Of a DNA stretch of 64,000 bases, positions 43,672 through 52,252 are shown one piece after another. The stretch spans positions 124,001 to 188,000 of the forward strand of contig CAWFYE010000009.1 in the NCBI GenBank assembly GCA_963819975.1. The letters run 5' to 3'. Below the pieces are notes generated by a model. That model was given only the letters and a program-made list of their open reading frames with translations, ran no database searches and was not told the origin of the DNA. The DNA is from Palsa-1392 sp963819975. Its GTDB lineage: Bacteria; Verrucomicrobiota; Verrucomicrobiia; Chthoniobacterales; UBA10450. Each line of letters starts with the position of its first letter. Position 1 is the stretch's first letter. Both the position numbers and the translations under genes were made by a program.

Positions 43672-44265
43672 CTATCGCGCCGCCGACAGCTTTTCGCGCT
43701 GGGCAGGAGTTACCGACTCGAGCGCCTTGCGTGAGTCGGAACGAACGAAGGCATTGACTTTCGTGGCCTCTTCCGGCGTCAAATCAAGCCCGGCAAAGGC
43801 AGTACCTTGCATTTGTTTCTTCTGGTCGCTGGCAGGTGCCGGTTGATAGCTCGAATCCAGCTCTACGCCAAGCGGTACGCCGCCGATAGAGGTCCCCGAA
43901 AAACGAGATCCAGCGGGCAAATGGAGCCGCTCGCCTACACCTGCTCGCTGCGCCTGCCGCGCCAGTTGTCCCAGGGAAATGCGACTCGGATCGAATTCGA
44001 CCAGCGTGACCTCATGGCCCTGGAAGAAACCGGCTTCGGTGCGGATGACTCCTTCGATCTGGCCGAGTTTCATTTCTCCGGTCCAGAAGCAGTATTGCGC
44101 AAACGCGACGCGCGAGAGCGGTTTCTCCTCAGCCCCCGTTCCAGGCTGTTCGGCGATCAGCGTGGTCAGCGGGAAAATAAGGACGCAAAAGAAAACGAAT
44201 GCCTTCACCGGTGTAAAACAAGAGCCTCCCAGTAACGCTTTATTCCCTCGATAGAACAACCGCAC
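43672..44265 (-). CDS. Secreted MsrA-like protein
   Basis: Up to 197 residues. A hydrophobic leader (VKAFVFFCVLIFPLTTLIA) precedes VAFAQYCFWTGEMKLGQIEG and EAGFFQGHEVTLVEFDPSRI, which follow the order of peptide methionine sulfoxide reductase A (G-C-F-W..., G-x-x-x-G, V-x-F-D-P). The GCFW glycine is replaced (YCFWTG), and the usual C-terminal MsrA part is missing. It may be a truncated or repurposed relative with one Cys. A GTG at 44206-44208 would place the leader at the very start. The C-terminal 40 residues are helical. Confidence 0.6.
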   Translation of the reverse strand: MRLFYRGNKALLGGSCFTPVKAFVFFCVLIFPLTTLIAEQPGTGAEEKPLSRVAFAQYCFWTGEMKLGQIEGVIRTEAGFFQGHEVTLVEFDPSRISLGQLARQAQRAGVGERLHLPAGSRFSGTSIGGVPLGVELDSSYQPAPASDQKKQMQGTAFAGLDLTPEEATKVNAFVRSDSRKALESVTPAQREKLSAAR

Positions 44266-44286
44266 GCTAGACGGAGCAGTTTGCCC

Positions 44287-45750
44287 CTATCTTAGCTGCA
44301 AGTTTTCCCAATGGATAATCGCCGCATTCCAGGCGGTCCCGCAGAAATCAAGCTCCTGATAGCGGTAGTCGAAAGCTTTGTTCCCCTGTCCGTCCAGCCC
44401 GACGATTCCGGTAAAAACGTAAGGTCCGCCAAGAGTGTAATCGATCAGGTAGTTATCGGTCGCATCTTCGTAGACGCTGCTGCAAAAAGGACTGTAGATA
44501 CTTGGCTCTGGCAGATAATGCCAGACTTCGGTCGCGGTGGAGTTAGCCAGGTCGATCTGATACCGGCGCGGTGCGCTGTAATCACGAGTTTGGCCCGGAG
44601 GCATCTGATAGTTACTCCCGGCACCGTCGTCGAAGAGCAGAAGCTGATCGCCGGGCATGGAGATAGCGTGCTGTCCGATCGGAGGCAGACTGTCGGGACC
44701 AAGAGAGAGCTCGAAAGCACGGAGAGAGGCAAATTCGTGCCACTTCTTGGTAGCGTCCCCCAAAATCCACTTAATCGCCCCCGAGTCATAATCAATCGCG
44801 ACGACAAAATTCTCACGGCTCGAGACGATCAACGAGTTATCTGAAGGACGATAAGCCGTCGCATTGTTATGGAACCAGTCGATGGGCGCTCGCTTCACGA
44901 ACCCGTTGGGATCATCGCCCCCGGCAATCATGGCCGCGCTGATGATGTCGGCCAGATTCCACGTCTTGAGCACATTACCATCCTTATCGACTTCGAGGTT
45001 GACGCATTCGGTGTCATTCCCAGTGTCCACGTCGAGAATAAGTCCGGTTTTTCCCGGGTCCAAGTTATGGTGAAATCCGGTGACGCCGATGCTGCTGTAA
45101 TCCGCCACCACCGTCGTAGCGCCGTCGAATTCGGTCCGATACAAGAAGCTGCCTGCACCCAGATAGAAGGCGTTATCGAAAAGCGCGACATCCTGCGTGC
45201 CAATATTGGCCGTCCCGATCCAGCGTATTTCGGCGTCGCTATCAATGATAATCGGTGTCGTGGGATCCGCATAACTCTTGAGCAGGATGAAATCGTAACT
45301 CAGAGTCGTTCCCGGGAGACGCGCCTGCACTACGGTCGGATTTGAATAAGTGCCTCCATCAAAGGCCTCCGTCGTAATCGTCTCCTCTGTGACTTCGGTG
45401 GTGCCATCCCGGAACCCGACAGTGATCGTGACCGTGTTGCTCCGGCCCGCGTAGAGACCAAAAATGGGAACGGTCAGCTGAGATAGGCGACGATTGAGGT
45501 AGCCTCGCTTTTGTAGATATTTGCGCGAGTATTTGACGTTGATCGGACGAGTAGCCGACCCGGCCTTGGGCGCAATCTGGAACTGGGCGTTCCTTACATT
45601 GGTGATGTCTGGGATACTCAGTTGCACGAAGCTAATGAACGGAGTCGGACCAGGATAGTTGGTTGCCGGTCCAAGGAGTTGGCCGGCGTCGGAAATCGCC
45701 ATACCGAAGAGAGAAAAGATCACCGCAAAGATGGTCAGCCATGCTTTCAT
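44287..45750 (-). CDS. Secreted arylsulfotransferase (ASST) family protein
   Basis: A 487-residue paralogue of the 37339-39603 protein. Signal peptide LTIFAVIFSLFGMAISDAG. Shared blocks: TWNLADIISAAMIAGGDDP (TWNMADIISAAMTAGGDDP in the other), SSRENFVVAIDYDSGAIKW, GFHHNLDPGKTGL, PIGQHAISMPGDQ, SVYEDATDNYLIDY. It stops where the propeller ends, without the two C-terminal surface repeats of its relative. Substrate unknown. Divergent from the response regulator gene. Confidence 0.82.
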   Translation of the reverse strand: MKAWLTIFAVIFSLFGMAISDAGQLLGPATNYPGPTPFISFVQLSIPDITNVRNAQFQIAPKAGSATRPINVKYSRKYLQKRGYLNRRLSQLTVPIFGLYAGRSNTVTITVGFRDGTTEVTEETITTEAFDGGTYSNPTVVQARLPGTTLSYDFILLKSYADPTTPIIIDSDAEIRWIGTANIGTQDVALFDNAFYLGAGSFLYRTEFDGATTVVADYSSIGVTGFHHNLDPGKTGLILDVDTGNDTECVNLEVDKDGNVLKTWNLADIISAAMIAGGDDPNGFVKRAPIDWFHNNATAYRPSDNSLIVSSRENFVVAIDYDSGAIKWILGDATKKWHEFASLRAFELSLGPDSLPPIGQHAISMPGDQLLLFDDGAGSNYQMPPGQTRDYSAPRRYQIDLANSTATEVWHYLPEPSIYSPFCSSVYEDATDNYLIDYTLGGPYVFTGIVGLDGQGNKAFDYRYQELDFCGTAWNAAIIHWENLQLR

Positions 45751-45850
45751 GACTCCGATCTTGTTGGAAATCGAGAGTCGGAGTCAAGCTTGAAGTGGGA
45801 CGTGATGGAATGACGTGCCTCTACTGCCTGTTCAACCATCCGCAGGCAAA

Positions 45851-45879
45851 GGGCAGGCGCGCAAGAGGAGCGTCTGCCC
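45851..45879. other. Hairpin with AT-rich tail upstream of the response regulator gene
   Basis: GGGCAGGCGC / GCGTCTGCCC (one mismatch, 9-base loop), followed by GTGAAATAAATTTTT, 40 bases before the response regulator start. It has terminator form on the plus strand and could be an attenuator, but no upstream plus-strand gene is close (the nearest ends at 43623). Confidence 0.4.
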
Positions 45880-45918
45880 GTGAAATAAATTTTTCGCGCA
45901 AGGCACGGAATTTTCTGC

Positions 45919-46338
45919 ATGTTTGGAGTTGTGCGGGTTTTGATTGCTGATGATGAGAAGAGCTTTTCGACCGTGCTGACCGAGCTGGTGCGCTCCTGTG
46001 GGCACGAAGTGGTGGCGGTCGTGCACTCGGGGCTGGATGCGATTCGCGCCTATCGCCAGCAAAAACCCGATGTGGTCCTGATGGATTTTGCGATGGCGCG
46101 CCTCAACGGCTTGACCGCCTGCCGCAACATCCTGAGCGAGGATCCCGAGGGCTGCGTGCTGTTCATTTCCGGCTTGAGCGAGCGCACGGAACTGACGCCG
46201 GAATCCTCCGGTGCGCAGGCGGTGCTGCAGAAGCCGATCACGCGTGCCCGGCTGGAGGAAGTTCTGAAGGACGCGGCCGCGCGGCGGCACTCAGCTGCGA
46301 AAGGCGCTGGCTCGGTTGCGGCCGATTCGCCATTGTAG
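45919..46338 (+). CDS. Single-domain response regulator
   Basis: A 139-residue receiver domain. Acidic pocket ADDEKS (about 10-15), phospho-acceptor Asp in VVLMDFAMARLNG (about 56), Thr/Ser in LFISGLS, and Lys in AVLQKPIT. No output domain; the tail is disordered. It would work as a phosphorelay shuttle or CheY-like switch. No kinase is adjacent; the nearest are at 48.5-52 kb. Confidence 0.87.
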   Translation: MFGVVRVLIADDEKSFSTVLTELVRSCGHEVVAVVHSGLDAIRAYRQQKPDVVLMDFAMARLNGLTACRNILSEDPEGCVLFISGLSERTELTPESSGAQAVLQKPITRARLEEVLKDAAARRHSAAKGAGSVAADSPL

Positions 46339-46431
46339 CGGTGCTCCGCGAGCGTCGAAGACGGCTCGGCGGGACTGGGCGTTGCTGGCGGAGGTTCGGC
46401 GATTGCAGACCGCCGCTACAAGCCAGAGTTG

Positions 46432-46815
46432 CTATTTGGCGTAGCCCGTTCGGCTTACGTGCAGGGTGTCCAGCGAGCTGTGCACTTCGTAGCTCACGAC
46501 TCGTCCCGCCGGGCTGAGAAAGACGCTGAGTTGCTGGGCGTCGACATGGAGTCCGCCGAGGCAGGAGCCGAAGAGCGGAATGTAGGATTTGGCCGGCGCC
46601 GGGACGGAGCGAAACCAATCAATCGCGATGTAATTGGCCAGGTCCACCGAGCGCGTCGTCGGCGTGCCGAAAAGTTGGACCAACTCGGACTCGGTCGTCT
46701 GTCCGATCCGGATCTGGTTGATATTCGGCTGAGTGATGATTTGAGGCGCAGACGAGGCCCAATTCGTTAGGCAGGAAGAAAGAAAAAGCGCGCAGAAAAG
46801 GAATTTGGTTTTCAT
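46432..46815 (-). CDS. SmpA/OmlA-like small lipoprotein
   Basis: A 127-residue protein with leader MKTKFLFCALFLSSC; Cys 15 may be lipidated. The motif INQIRIGQTTESELVQLFGTP (about 33-53) is the I-x-x-G-x-t-x-x-x-V-x-x-l-f-G-x-P block of SmpA/OmlA/BamE-like domains, followed by beta strands ending in VVSYEVHSS. Likely an outer-membrane-facing lipoprotein of unknown role. TCGTTAGGC (46764) lies in the leader. Confidence 0.7.
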   Translation of the reverse strand: MKTKFLFCALFLSSCLTNWASSAPQIITQPNINQIRIGQTTESELVQLFGTPTTRSVDLANYIAIDWFRSVPAPAKSYIPLFGSCLGGLHVDAQQLSVFLSPAGRVVSYEVHSSLDTLHVSRTGYAK

Positions 46816-46916
46816 CGGTGGCGGCGCTTATTCTGCACCAAATCGTGCCGCGGTGCAGCAAAATCGTTTTCGCTCGCGCCGAAGGTGGCGCAAACTGCCG
46901 TCTTCCGCCAGGAATT

Positions 46917-47603
46917 ATGACCAGAGACGAAACCAGACGTTCCACAGAGTTGATCGATCTCAGCCATTGCGTCGAAGACGGCCTGGTCACCTATAAGGGT
47001 CTGCCCGCCCCGATCATCTGCGACTACCTGAGCCGGGAAGCATCCCGCACCCGCTACGCGCCCGGGACCGAATTCCAGATCGGGAAGATCGAGATGGTGG
47101 CCAACACGGGCACCTACATCGATAGCCCATTTCATCGTTATTCGGATGGCCGCGATCTTTCCGAATTGGAGCTGGAAAGCCTGGCCAACCTTGATTGCGT
47201 CGTCGTCCGCGTGACCGATCGCGACGGGCGGGCGATTAATGGGACCGGCCCGTTCACGCAGCTACAGGGAAAGGCCGTGCTCTTCCATACCGGTTGGGAT
47301 GCACACTGGCGGACCGACCAATATTTTGAGGGCCATCCTTACCTCACGGCACGACTCGCCGCTACGCTCGTCGACGCAGGTGCGAGGCTCGTCGGGATCG
47401 ATTCGTTCAACATCGATTGCACCGATACGGGAGAGCGGCCGGTGCACTCGGCTTTGCTCGGCGCGGATATTCCGATCGTCGAACACTTGCGCGGACTCGG
47501 AGCGCTGCCCGACCGCGGGGCGCGCTTTTACGCCGTGCCGGTGAAAGTGAAAGGGATGGGCACTTTTCCTATTCGAGCTTTTGCCCGCCTAACGAAATCC
47601 TGA
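46917..47603 (+). CDS. Cyclase family protein (metal-dependent hydrolase)
   Basis: 228 residues from the ATG at 46917, which follows AGGAAT. Metal block MVANTGTYIDSPFHRY (the H-x-G-T-H-x-D-x-P-x-H region, with N-T-G-T-Y replacing the first His pair), then VLFHTGWDAHW and GIDSFNIDCTDTGERPVHSALLG. It differs from KynB signatures, so kynurenine formamidase is unlikely. The loss of the usual His-x-Gly-Thr-His may alter metal binding. Convergent with the M48 peptidase (7-base gap). Confidence 0.75.
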   Translation: MTRDETRRSTELIDLSHCVEDGLVTYKGLPAPIICDYLSREASRTRYAPGTEFQIGKIEMVANTGTYIDSPFHRYSDGRDLSELELESLANLDCVVVRVTDRDGRAINGTGPFTQLQGKAVLFHTGWDAHWRTDQYFEGHPYLTARLAATLVDAGARLVGIDSFNIDCTDTGERPVHSALLGADIPIVEHLRGLGALPDRGARFYAVPVKVKGMGTFPIRAFARLTKS

Positions 47604-47610
47604 GAGCGAC

Positions 47611-48417
47611 TTAATGTTGCGCCGCCTTCTGGTATTCCGCCATCGCCTCCGGCATCCAGGCCTGCAGCTGCTCAATGCGCCGCCCATGTGAAGGGTGGGT
47701 GGAAAGAAATTCCGGCGGTTGCGCCGAGTTGCTGCGTTCCATTCTTTCCCAGAACCGAATGCTCTCCTGCGGGTCGTAGCCGGCGCGCGCCATATAGATC
47801 AATCCGATATGATCTGATTCCGATTCGTGCTGCCGCCCGAAGGGCATGAGAATGCCAAACTGCGCACCCGCACCGAGAGCGCCCATGACGGCGCGTTGTT
47901 TGTTGTAGTCCATGTCGGAGAGAGAAACCGCGATGCCAGTCATGGCGGTCTGCGCGAGGTTCTGTTGCAGGACCCGCTGCGCACCATGACGCGAAGTCGC
48001 GTGCGCCATCTCATGGCCGAGGACGGTCGCGAGGCCGGCTTCATTTTGCGCCACAGGAAGGATGCCGGTGTAAACAACGATTTTGCCGCCAGGTAAACAA
48101 AAGGCGTTGACCTGATCATCGCGAATGAGCGACTCACGCCATTCAAAGTCGCGGCCAGCCTCACCGGTCGCGCCGGCCAATCGGCCCGCGACGCGCCGGA
48201 CCATCTCCGCCGCCGGACCGGAATCGATCGTCTGAGCCTGAGACAAAACTTGTTTATAGCTCTGCAGGCCGAGGGCCGACTCCTGCTCAGTGGAGAGACC
48301 GACGTGACTCGCCCGCCCCGTCTCCGGGTTTACGAATTTCTCCGAGCTAAAATATTGGTAGGCGAAAAAGATGCCCGCAATGAGAATCGGAAGCCATTTG
48401 ATGTGCGTGCGCCTCAT
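47611..48417 (-). CDS. M48 family metallopeptidase
   Basis: 268 residues from the ATG at 48415-48417. An N-terminal membrane anchor or signal (WLPILIAGIFFAYQYF) puts the domain in the periplasm. Zinc site: LGHEMAHATSRHG (H-E-x-x-H) and the third ligand in ESESDHIGLIYMARAGYDP; the C-terminal FLSTHPSHGRRIEQL is typical. Related to LoiP/YcaL/BepA-type quality-control proteases. TPRs are absent. Confidence 0.9.
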   Translation of the reverse strand: MRRTHIKWLPILIAGIFFAYQYFSSEKFVNPETGRASHVGLSTEQESALGLQSYKQVLSQAQTIDSGPAAEMVRRVAGRLAGATGEAGRDFEWRESLIRDDQVNAFCLPGGKIVVYTGILPVAQNEAGLATVLGHEMAHATSRHGAQRVLQQNLAQTAMTGIAVSLSDMDYNKQRAVMGALGAGAQFGILMPFGRQHESESDHIGLIYMARAGYDPQESIRFWERMERSNSAQPPEFLSTHPSHGRRIEQLQAWMPEAMAEYQKAAQH

Positions 48418-48534
48418 GTTCTTAAATTCGAAAAGCGAGTCGGTTATGGACGGAGAAAATGAGAGCTCGGCACATCGCAGCAAAAAAACGACGGCGACTT
48501 TCCCGCCCCACGAAGAAGTCAGGGACGGCGATCG

Positions 48535-50217
48535 CTATTCCCCTTTGACGAGTGAGGGATAAGGCGCCGCGGCGATGGCTGATTCGAGGGCATGGATGTC
48601 GACCGGTTTTGTAAGATGAGCAAAAAAACCGCTCTCCCGACTGCGCGCGATGTCGTGATCCATACCGTAACCGCTCAGCGCGATTCCCGGAAGGCCGTGG
48701 CTGTCATGCATCTCGAACATAAGCTTATGCCCGTCGCCATCGGGCAGTCCGAGATCGGAAATGATGAGATCGAAATTTCCCTGCGCGGCAGATTCGCGCG
48801 CGGCTAAAATTGTGGCGACGCCGGAGACGATATGGCCCCGCCGGGCCAATAGCTGCTGGAGGGTCGATCGAGTCTGCTCGTGATCTTCGACGAGCAAGAT
48901 GTGCCGGCATCGTCCGGGGGCAGTCGCCTTGGGTAGATTGGCCGGTTGTTCAGCAGTCACCGGTGCCCCTTTCTCGAGGGGCATCTCGATACGGAAGGTG
49001 GCGCCCCGTCCACGGCCTTCGCTGGCCGCACTGATCTTTCCGTTTTGTAATTCCACCAAGCGCTGCGTAATGGCCAGGCCGAGACCGATCCCGCCGAAGC
49101 GGTGCCCCCGATTGCTGTCCTCCTGAATAAAGGCATTAAAGACTTTGCTGACCATGTCCGGTGCGATGCCGACGCCGGTATCGGTGATCTCCACCACTAA
49201 CGTGTTTTCGCAGCCGACAGGGTTGCGCGTACAGACCGTGACCTTTCCACCGCGAGGGGTGAATTTGACCGCGTTCTTAAGTACATTCCAATAAATCTGC
49301 TGCAGGCGAACCGCATCAGCCTTGATCGTGTGCTGTTGCGCGTCGAGATCGAAGGTAACTAGGATTTCGCGCGTTTTGATGTCGGACTTGAGAATATTGT
49401 AGGCGTGCCTCAGGGCGGCGTGGGCGTCGATCGGGTGTAGATCAAGCCGAAGCTTACCCCCGGTGATGCGAGTGATGTCGAGCAGGTCGTCGACCAACTG
49501 CGCCTGCAGCGCGATGCCCTTAGCGATGACCTCAATGTCGCCTCGCGCCTGGGCGGGAAGGCTTGCATCTTCGGCCAACGAAGTTGCGAGGAGCAAGGCG
49601 GGATTGAGCGGGGTGCGCAGCTCGTGGGAAAGCGCGGCCAGGAAATCATCCTTTGCGCGGGTGGCAGCCTCGGCTCGGCTTTTGGCCGATTCGGCAGTAA
49701 CGCGGGCGGCTTCCGCCGCCTCGAAGAGAGCGCGGATTTTTTGCTCGCCGTCGCGTAGCGCCTTGTTTGCCTCCTCCAACTCGGCCGTGCGCTCGGCGAC
49801 CTTTTGTTCCAGCTCGGCGGCGTGGCGTTTCTGTTGCAGGGCAAAGCGAATCGAGCGCTCGAGGTCGATCGCGTCGATCTGACCTTTGACCAGATAATCC
49901 GCCGCACCCGCAGCCAGCGCTTCTAAGGCCAGGCCGCGATCGCCGTCGCCCGTGAGAACAATAACTGGCGCCTTGCAACCATGACGGAGCGCTTCGCGCA
50001 GCAGGGTAAGGCCGTCGCCCTTGCCCAGGCGATAATCGAGCAGAACCGCGTCATGCCGACACAGGGCAATTTCCTTCATGCCAGAATCGAAATCCCGCTC
50101 CCAATCGACGGCGACCTGAACGCCGGGAATTTCTGCCAGCAACTCTTTGGTCAGGAGGTGGTCGTCTGGGTCGTCCTCGACCAAGAGGACCCGAAACGGC
50201 CCTTTCACCCTATCCAT
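48535..50217 (-). CDS. Hybrid histidine kinase (REC-HisKA-HATPase-REC)
   Basis: 560 residues, cytoplasmic. Receiver 1 at about 9-125 (VEDDPDD, Asp in AVLLDYRLGKGDG, DYLVKGQ). A coiled coil follows at about 130-190. HisKA has the phospho-His in FLAALSHELRTPLNP. HATPase_c shows NAVKFTPRGG, VEITDTGVGIAPDM, FGGIGLGLAI. Receiver 2 is at about 440-555 (VEDHEQTR, Asp in LIISDLGLPDGDG, LTKPVD). It overlaps the stop of the preceding response regulator by 8 bases. Inference: REC1 receives phosphate from the kinase or regulator encoded upstream. Confidence 0.92.
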   Translation of the reverse strand: MDRVKGPFRVLLVEDDPDDHLLTKELLAEIPGVQVAVDWERDFDSGMKEIALCRHDAVLLDYRLGKGDGLTLLREALRHGCKAPVIVLTGDGDRGLALEALAAGAADYLVKGQIDAIDLERSIRFALQQKRHAAELEQKVAERTAELEEANKALRDGEQKIRALFEAAEAARVTAESAKSRAEAATRAKDDFLAALSHELRTPLNPALLLATSLAEDASLPAQARGDIEVIAKGIALQAQLVDDLLDITRITGGKLRLDLHPIDAHAALRHAYNILKSDIKTREILVTFDLDAQQHTIKADAVRLQQIYWNVLKNAVKFTPRGGKVTVCTRNPVGCENTLVVEITDTGVGIAPDMVSKVFNAFIQEDSNRGHRFGGIGLGLAITQRLVELQNGKISAASEGRGRGATFRIEMPLEKGAPVTAEQPANLPKATAPGRCRHILLVEDHEQTRSTLQQLLARRGHIVSGVATILAARESAAQGNFDLIISDLGLPDGDGHKLMFEMHDSHGLPGIALSGYGMDHDIARSRESGFFAHLTKPVDIHALESAIAAAPYPSLVKGE

Positions 50218-50680
50218 TGTCGTCTCCGTTTTCTTCGCCCGGCAAGGCGACGATTTCGAGCCAATACTTGCCCAGAACTTTGACTACCTCTGCCATCGCG
50301 GTAAAGGTGACCGGCTTGGTAATATAGGAGGCGGCCGAGAGATCGTAGGTGCGGTAGATGTCTTCCTCCGCCTTCGAAGTCGTTAGGATAACGATCCGGA
50401 TTTTCTTGAGTTTGGGATCGGCCTTGATTTCCTTGAGCGCTTCACGGCCATCCTTCTTTGGCATGTTCAAGTCGAGCAGGATGAGTCCGGGCCGGGGCGA
50501 GCTGGCGGGATCGGCATATTTGCCTCGGCGTTTGAGGTAATCGAGCAGCTCGACACCGTCTTCGACAAAACGCAGATCGTTAGCCAGACGGCTTTCTTCG
50601 AAGGCCTCTTTTGTCATAAGGCGATCGTCGGCATCGTCGTCCGCCATCAGAATGGTGATTGGTTTGATTTCGTTTTGCAT
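50210..50680 (-). CDS. Response regulator, Rcp1/CheY-like
   Basis: A 156-residue stand-alone receiver of the Rcp1 group, which usually partners CHASE3 or phytochrome kinases. ADDDADDRL (about 14-22), Asp in LILLDLNMPKKDG (about 71), Thr in VILTTSK, Lys in YITKPVT. A long insertion RRGKYADPASSPRPG is typical of the group. It lies between a CHASE3 kinase (13 bases upstream) and a hybrid kinase (8-base overlap), so the three genes are one operon. Confidence 0.92.
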   Translation of the reverse strand: MQNEIKPITILMADDDADDRLMTKEAFEESRLANDLRFVEDGVELLDYLKRRGKYADPASSPRPGLILLDLNMPKKDGREALKEIKADPKLKKIRIVILTTSKAEEDIYRTYDLSAASYITKPVTFTAMAEVVKVLGKYWLEIVALPGEENGDDNG

Positions 50681-50693
50681 CCGCTCGTTTCCC

Positions 50694-52136
50694 TCAATCC
50701 TGCCACTCGGGCAGAGTTATAATAAAAGTGGTTCCACGCTCCGGCGCACTCCTGGCCGTGATCGTACCGCCATGCCTTTCCACTATTTTCCGGCAAATAG
50801 CCAATCCCATGCCGGTCCCCTCATATTCTTGCCGGCCATGCAGACGCTGGAACAGCTCAAAAATTCGATCCAGATAGACTTCTTCGAAACCGATTCCGTT
50901 ATCCCGCACCGCGATTTCCCATCGCGGACTCGTTTGTCCATTCCCATCTGCATGGTCTAACTGCCGGCTTTCCACCTTTACCACCGGCGGGTGGCCCGGA
51001 CGCGCAAACTTTAGACCATTACCTATCAAATTTTGGAGTAACTGCCGAATCTGAAGAGGATCCGCATCGAGAGTGGGAAGTGTCCCGACCTCGACTCGGC
51101 CGGCACTGCGCTGAATCCGATCTTCCAAGTCGGAAACAACATCCTCGGCCGTGGCTCCTAGGTCTACCGGCACAAACGGTTGCGCCTTGGTCGTGACGCG
51201 CGAAAAAGTAAGGAGCGCGTCGATCAGGCTGCGCATGCGAGTGGCCGAAGCGAGCATGCGAGAGAGATAATCGCGCCCCTGCTCGCCGAGTTCGGGGGAA
51301 TACTTCGTATTGAGGCGATCACCGAAGGCCTGGATTTTGCGCAATGGCTCCTGCAAATCGTGCGAAGCGACCGAGGCGAATTGTTCCAGCTCGCGATTGC
51401 TGCGCTCCAGCGATTCGTTAGCCGCGCGTAGATCGGCGGTGCGCCTTGCAACCCGCTCTTCCAATTCGTCGTTCGCTCGCGCCAGTTCTTCCGCGCCGCG
51501 GCGACGGGTCTCGAGCTCGCGCGACGTGAGCCGATAGGCGGCGCCGACCATCGCGAGGCCGAGCAAGGTCATGCCCCAGAGCGTGACGACCGCCGTGCGA
51601 TGGCTGATGCGCGATTCTCCTTCCCGAATCGCGAGCAAACGCAATTCTTCCTTTTCCATTTCGCTCATTAGCGCCCGGATCGAGTTCATCTCCCGTTTGC
51701 CAACGCCAGCGCGGACGTATTTTGCGGCACCTTCCACGCCTTGAGTATCGCGGGCCGTGATCCCGTTACGCAGCGAGAGAAGCCGGGTCTCAACCATCGG
51801 TTTCAATTTCGTTAGACGGACTTGTTGGGCGGGGTTGTCCACGGTCAAGCTCCTGACTCGATCAAGCTCGCCCTGGACGAGATCCGAACTGGCGTGATAC
51901 GGCTGGAGGTAGCTCTCCTCCCCGGTTATGAGGTAACTGCGCTGGCTAGATTCTGCCGATGCGAGAGTGCTGAGCGCATCGCGCAGCTCATCCAACACTT
52001 CGTGAGTGTGAATCACCAGACGGTCGTTCCGGCGGATCCGCTCGAGGTTGTCGTAAGAGAGCCAGCCACCGACGAGAAGGGCCAGGATGGCCAGACCAAA
52101 GCCAATTCTCGCTCCCGCCCCGACAGATTGTTTCAT
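50694..52136 (-). CDS. CHASE3 sensor histidine kinase
   Basis: 480 residues. Two membrane helices (about 10-28 and 185-203) bracket a CHASE3 sensor (RLVIHTHEVLDELRDALSTL ... AESSQRSYLITGEESYL). A coiled coil (about 208-250) leads to HisKA with FASVASHDLQEPLRKIQAF and an HATPase with NLIGNGLKFARPG, IAVRDNGIGFEEV, GTGMGLAICRKIV. The H-D-L-Q-E-P-L-R form is the phytochrome-like subclass that signals through Rcp1-type regulators, matching the next gene. Stimulus unknown. Confidence 0.92.
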   Translation of the reverse strand: MKQSVGAGARIGFGLAILALLVGGWLSYDNLERIRRNDRLVIHTHEVLDELRDALSTLASAESSQRSYLITGEESYLQPYHASSDLVQGELDRVRSLTVDNPAQQVRLTKLKPMVETRLLSLRNGITARDTQGVEGAAKYVRAGVGKREMNSIRALMSEMEKEELRLLAIREGESRISHRTAVVTLWGMTLLGLAMVGAAYRLTSRELETRRRGAEELARANDELEERVARRTADLRAANESLERSNRELEQFASVASHDLQEPLRKIQAFGDRLNTKYSPELGEQGRDYLSRMLASATRMRSLIDALLTFSRVTTKAQPFVPVDLGATAEDVVSDLEDRIQRSAGRVEVGTLPTLDADPLQIRQLLQNLIGNGLKFARPGHPPVVKVESRQLDHADGNGQTSPRWEIAVRDNGIGFEEVYLDRIFELFQRLHGRQEYEGTGMGLAICRKIVERHGGTITARSAPERGTTFIITLPEWQD

Positions 52137-52252
52137 GCTCGCGCGTCTAGCCCAGCGTGGGGTTAGACCAAGGTCCTTTCATTCGGCAGGCATACCATCC
52201 GGAGCGGCTCCGGGAGAGCAAGCCTGAAGACTGTGGTCCGGCAACGGTGCAT

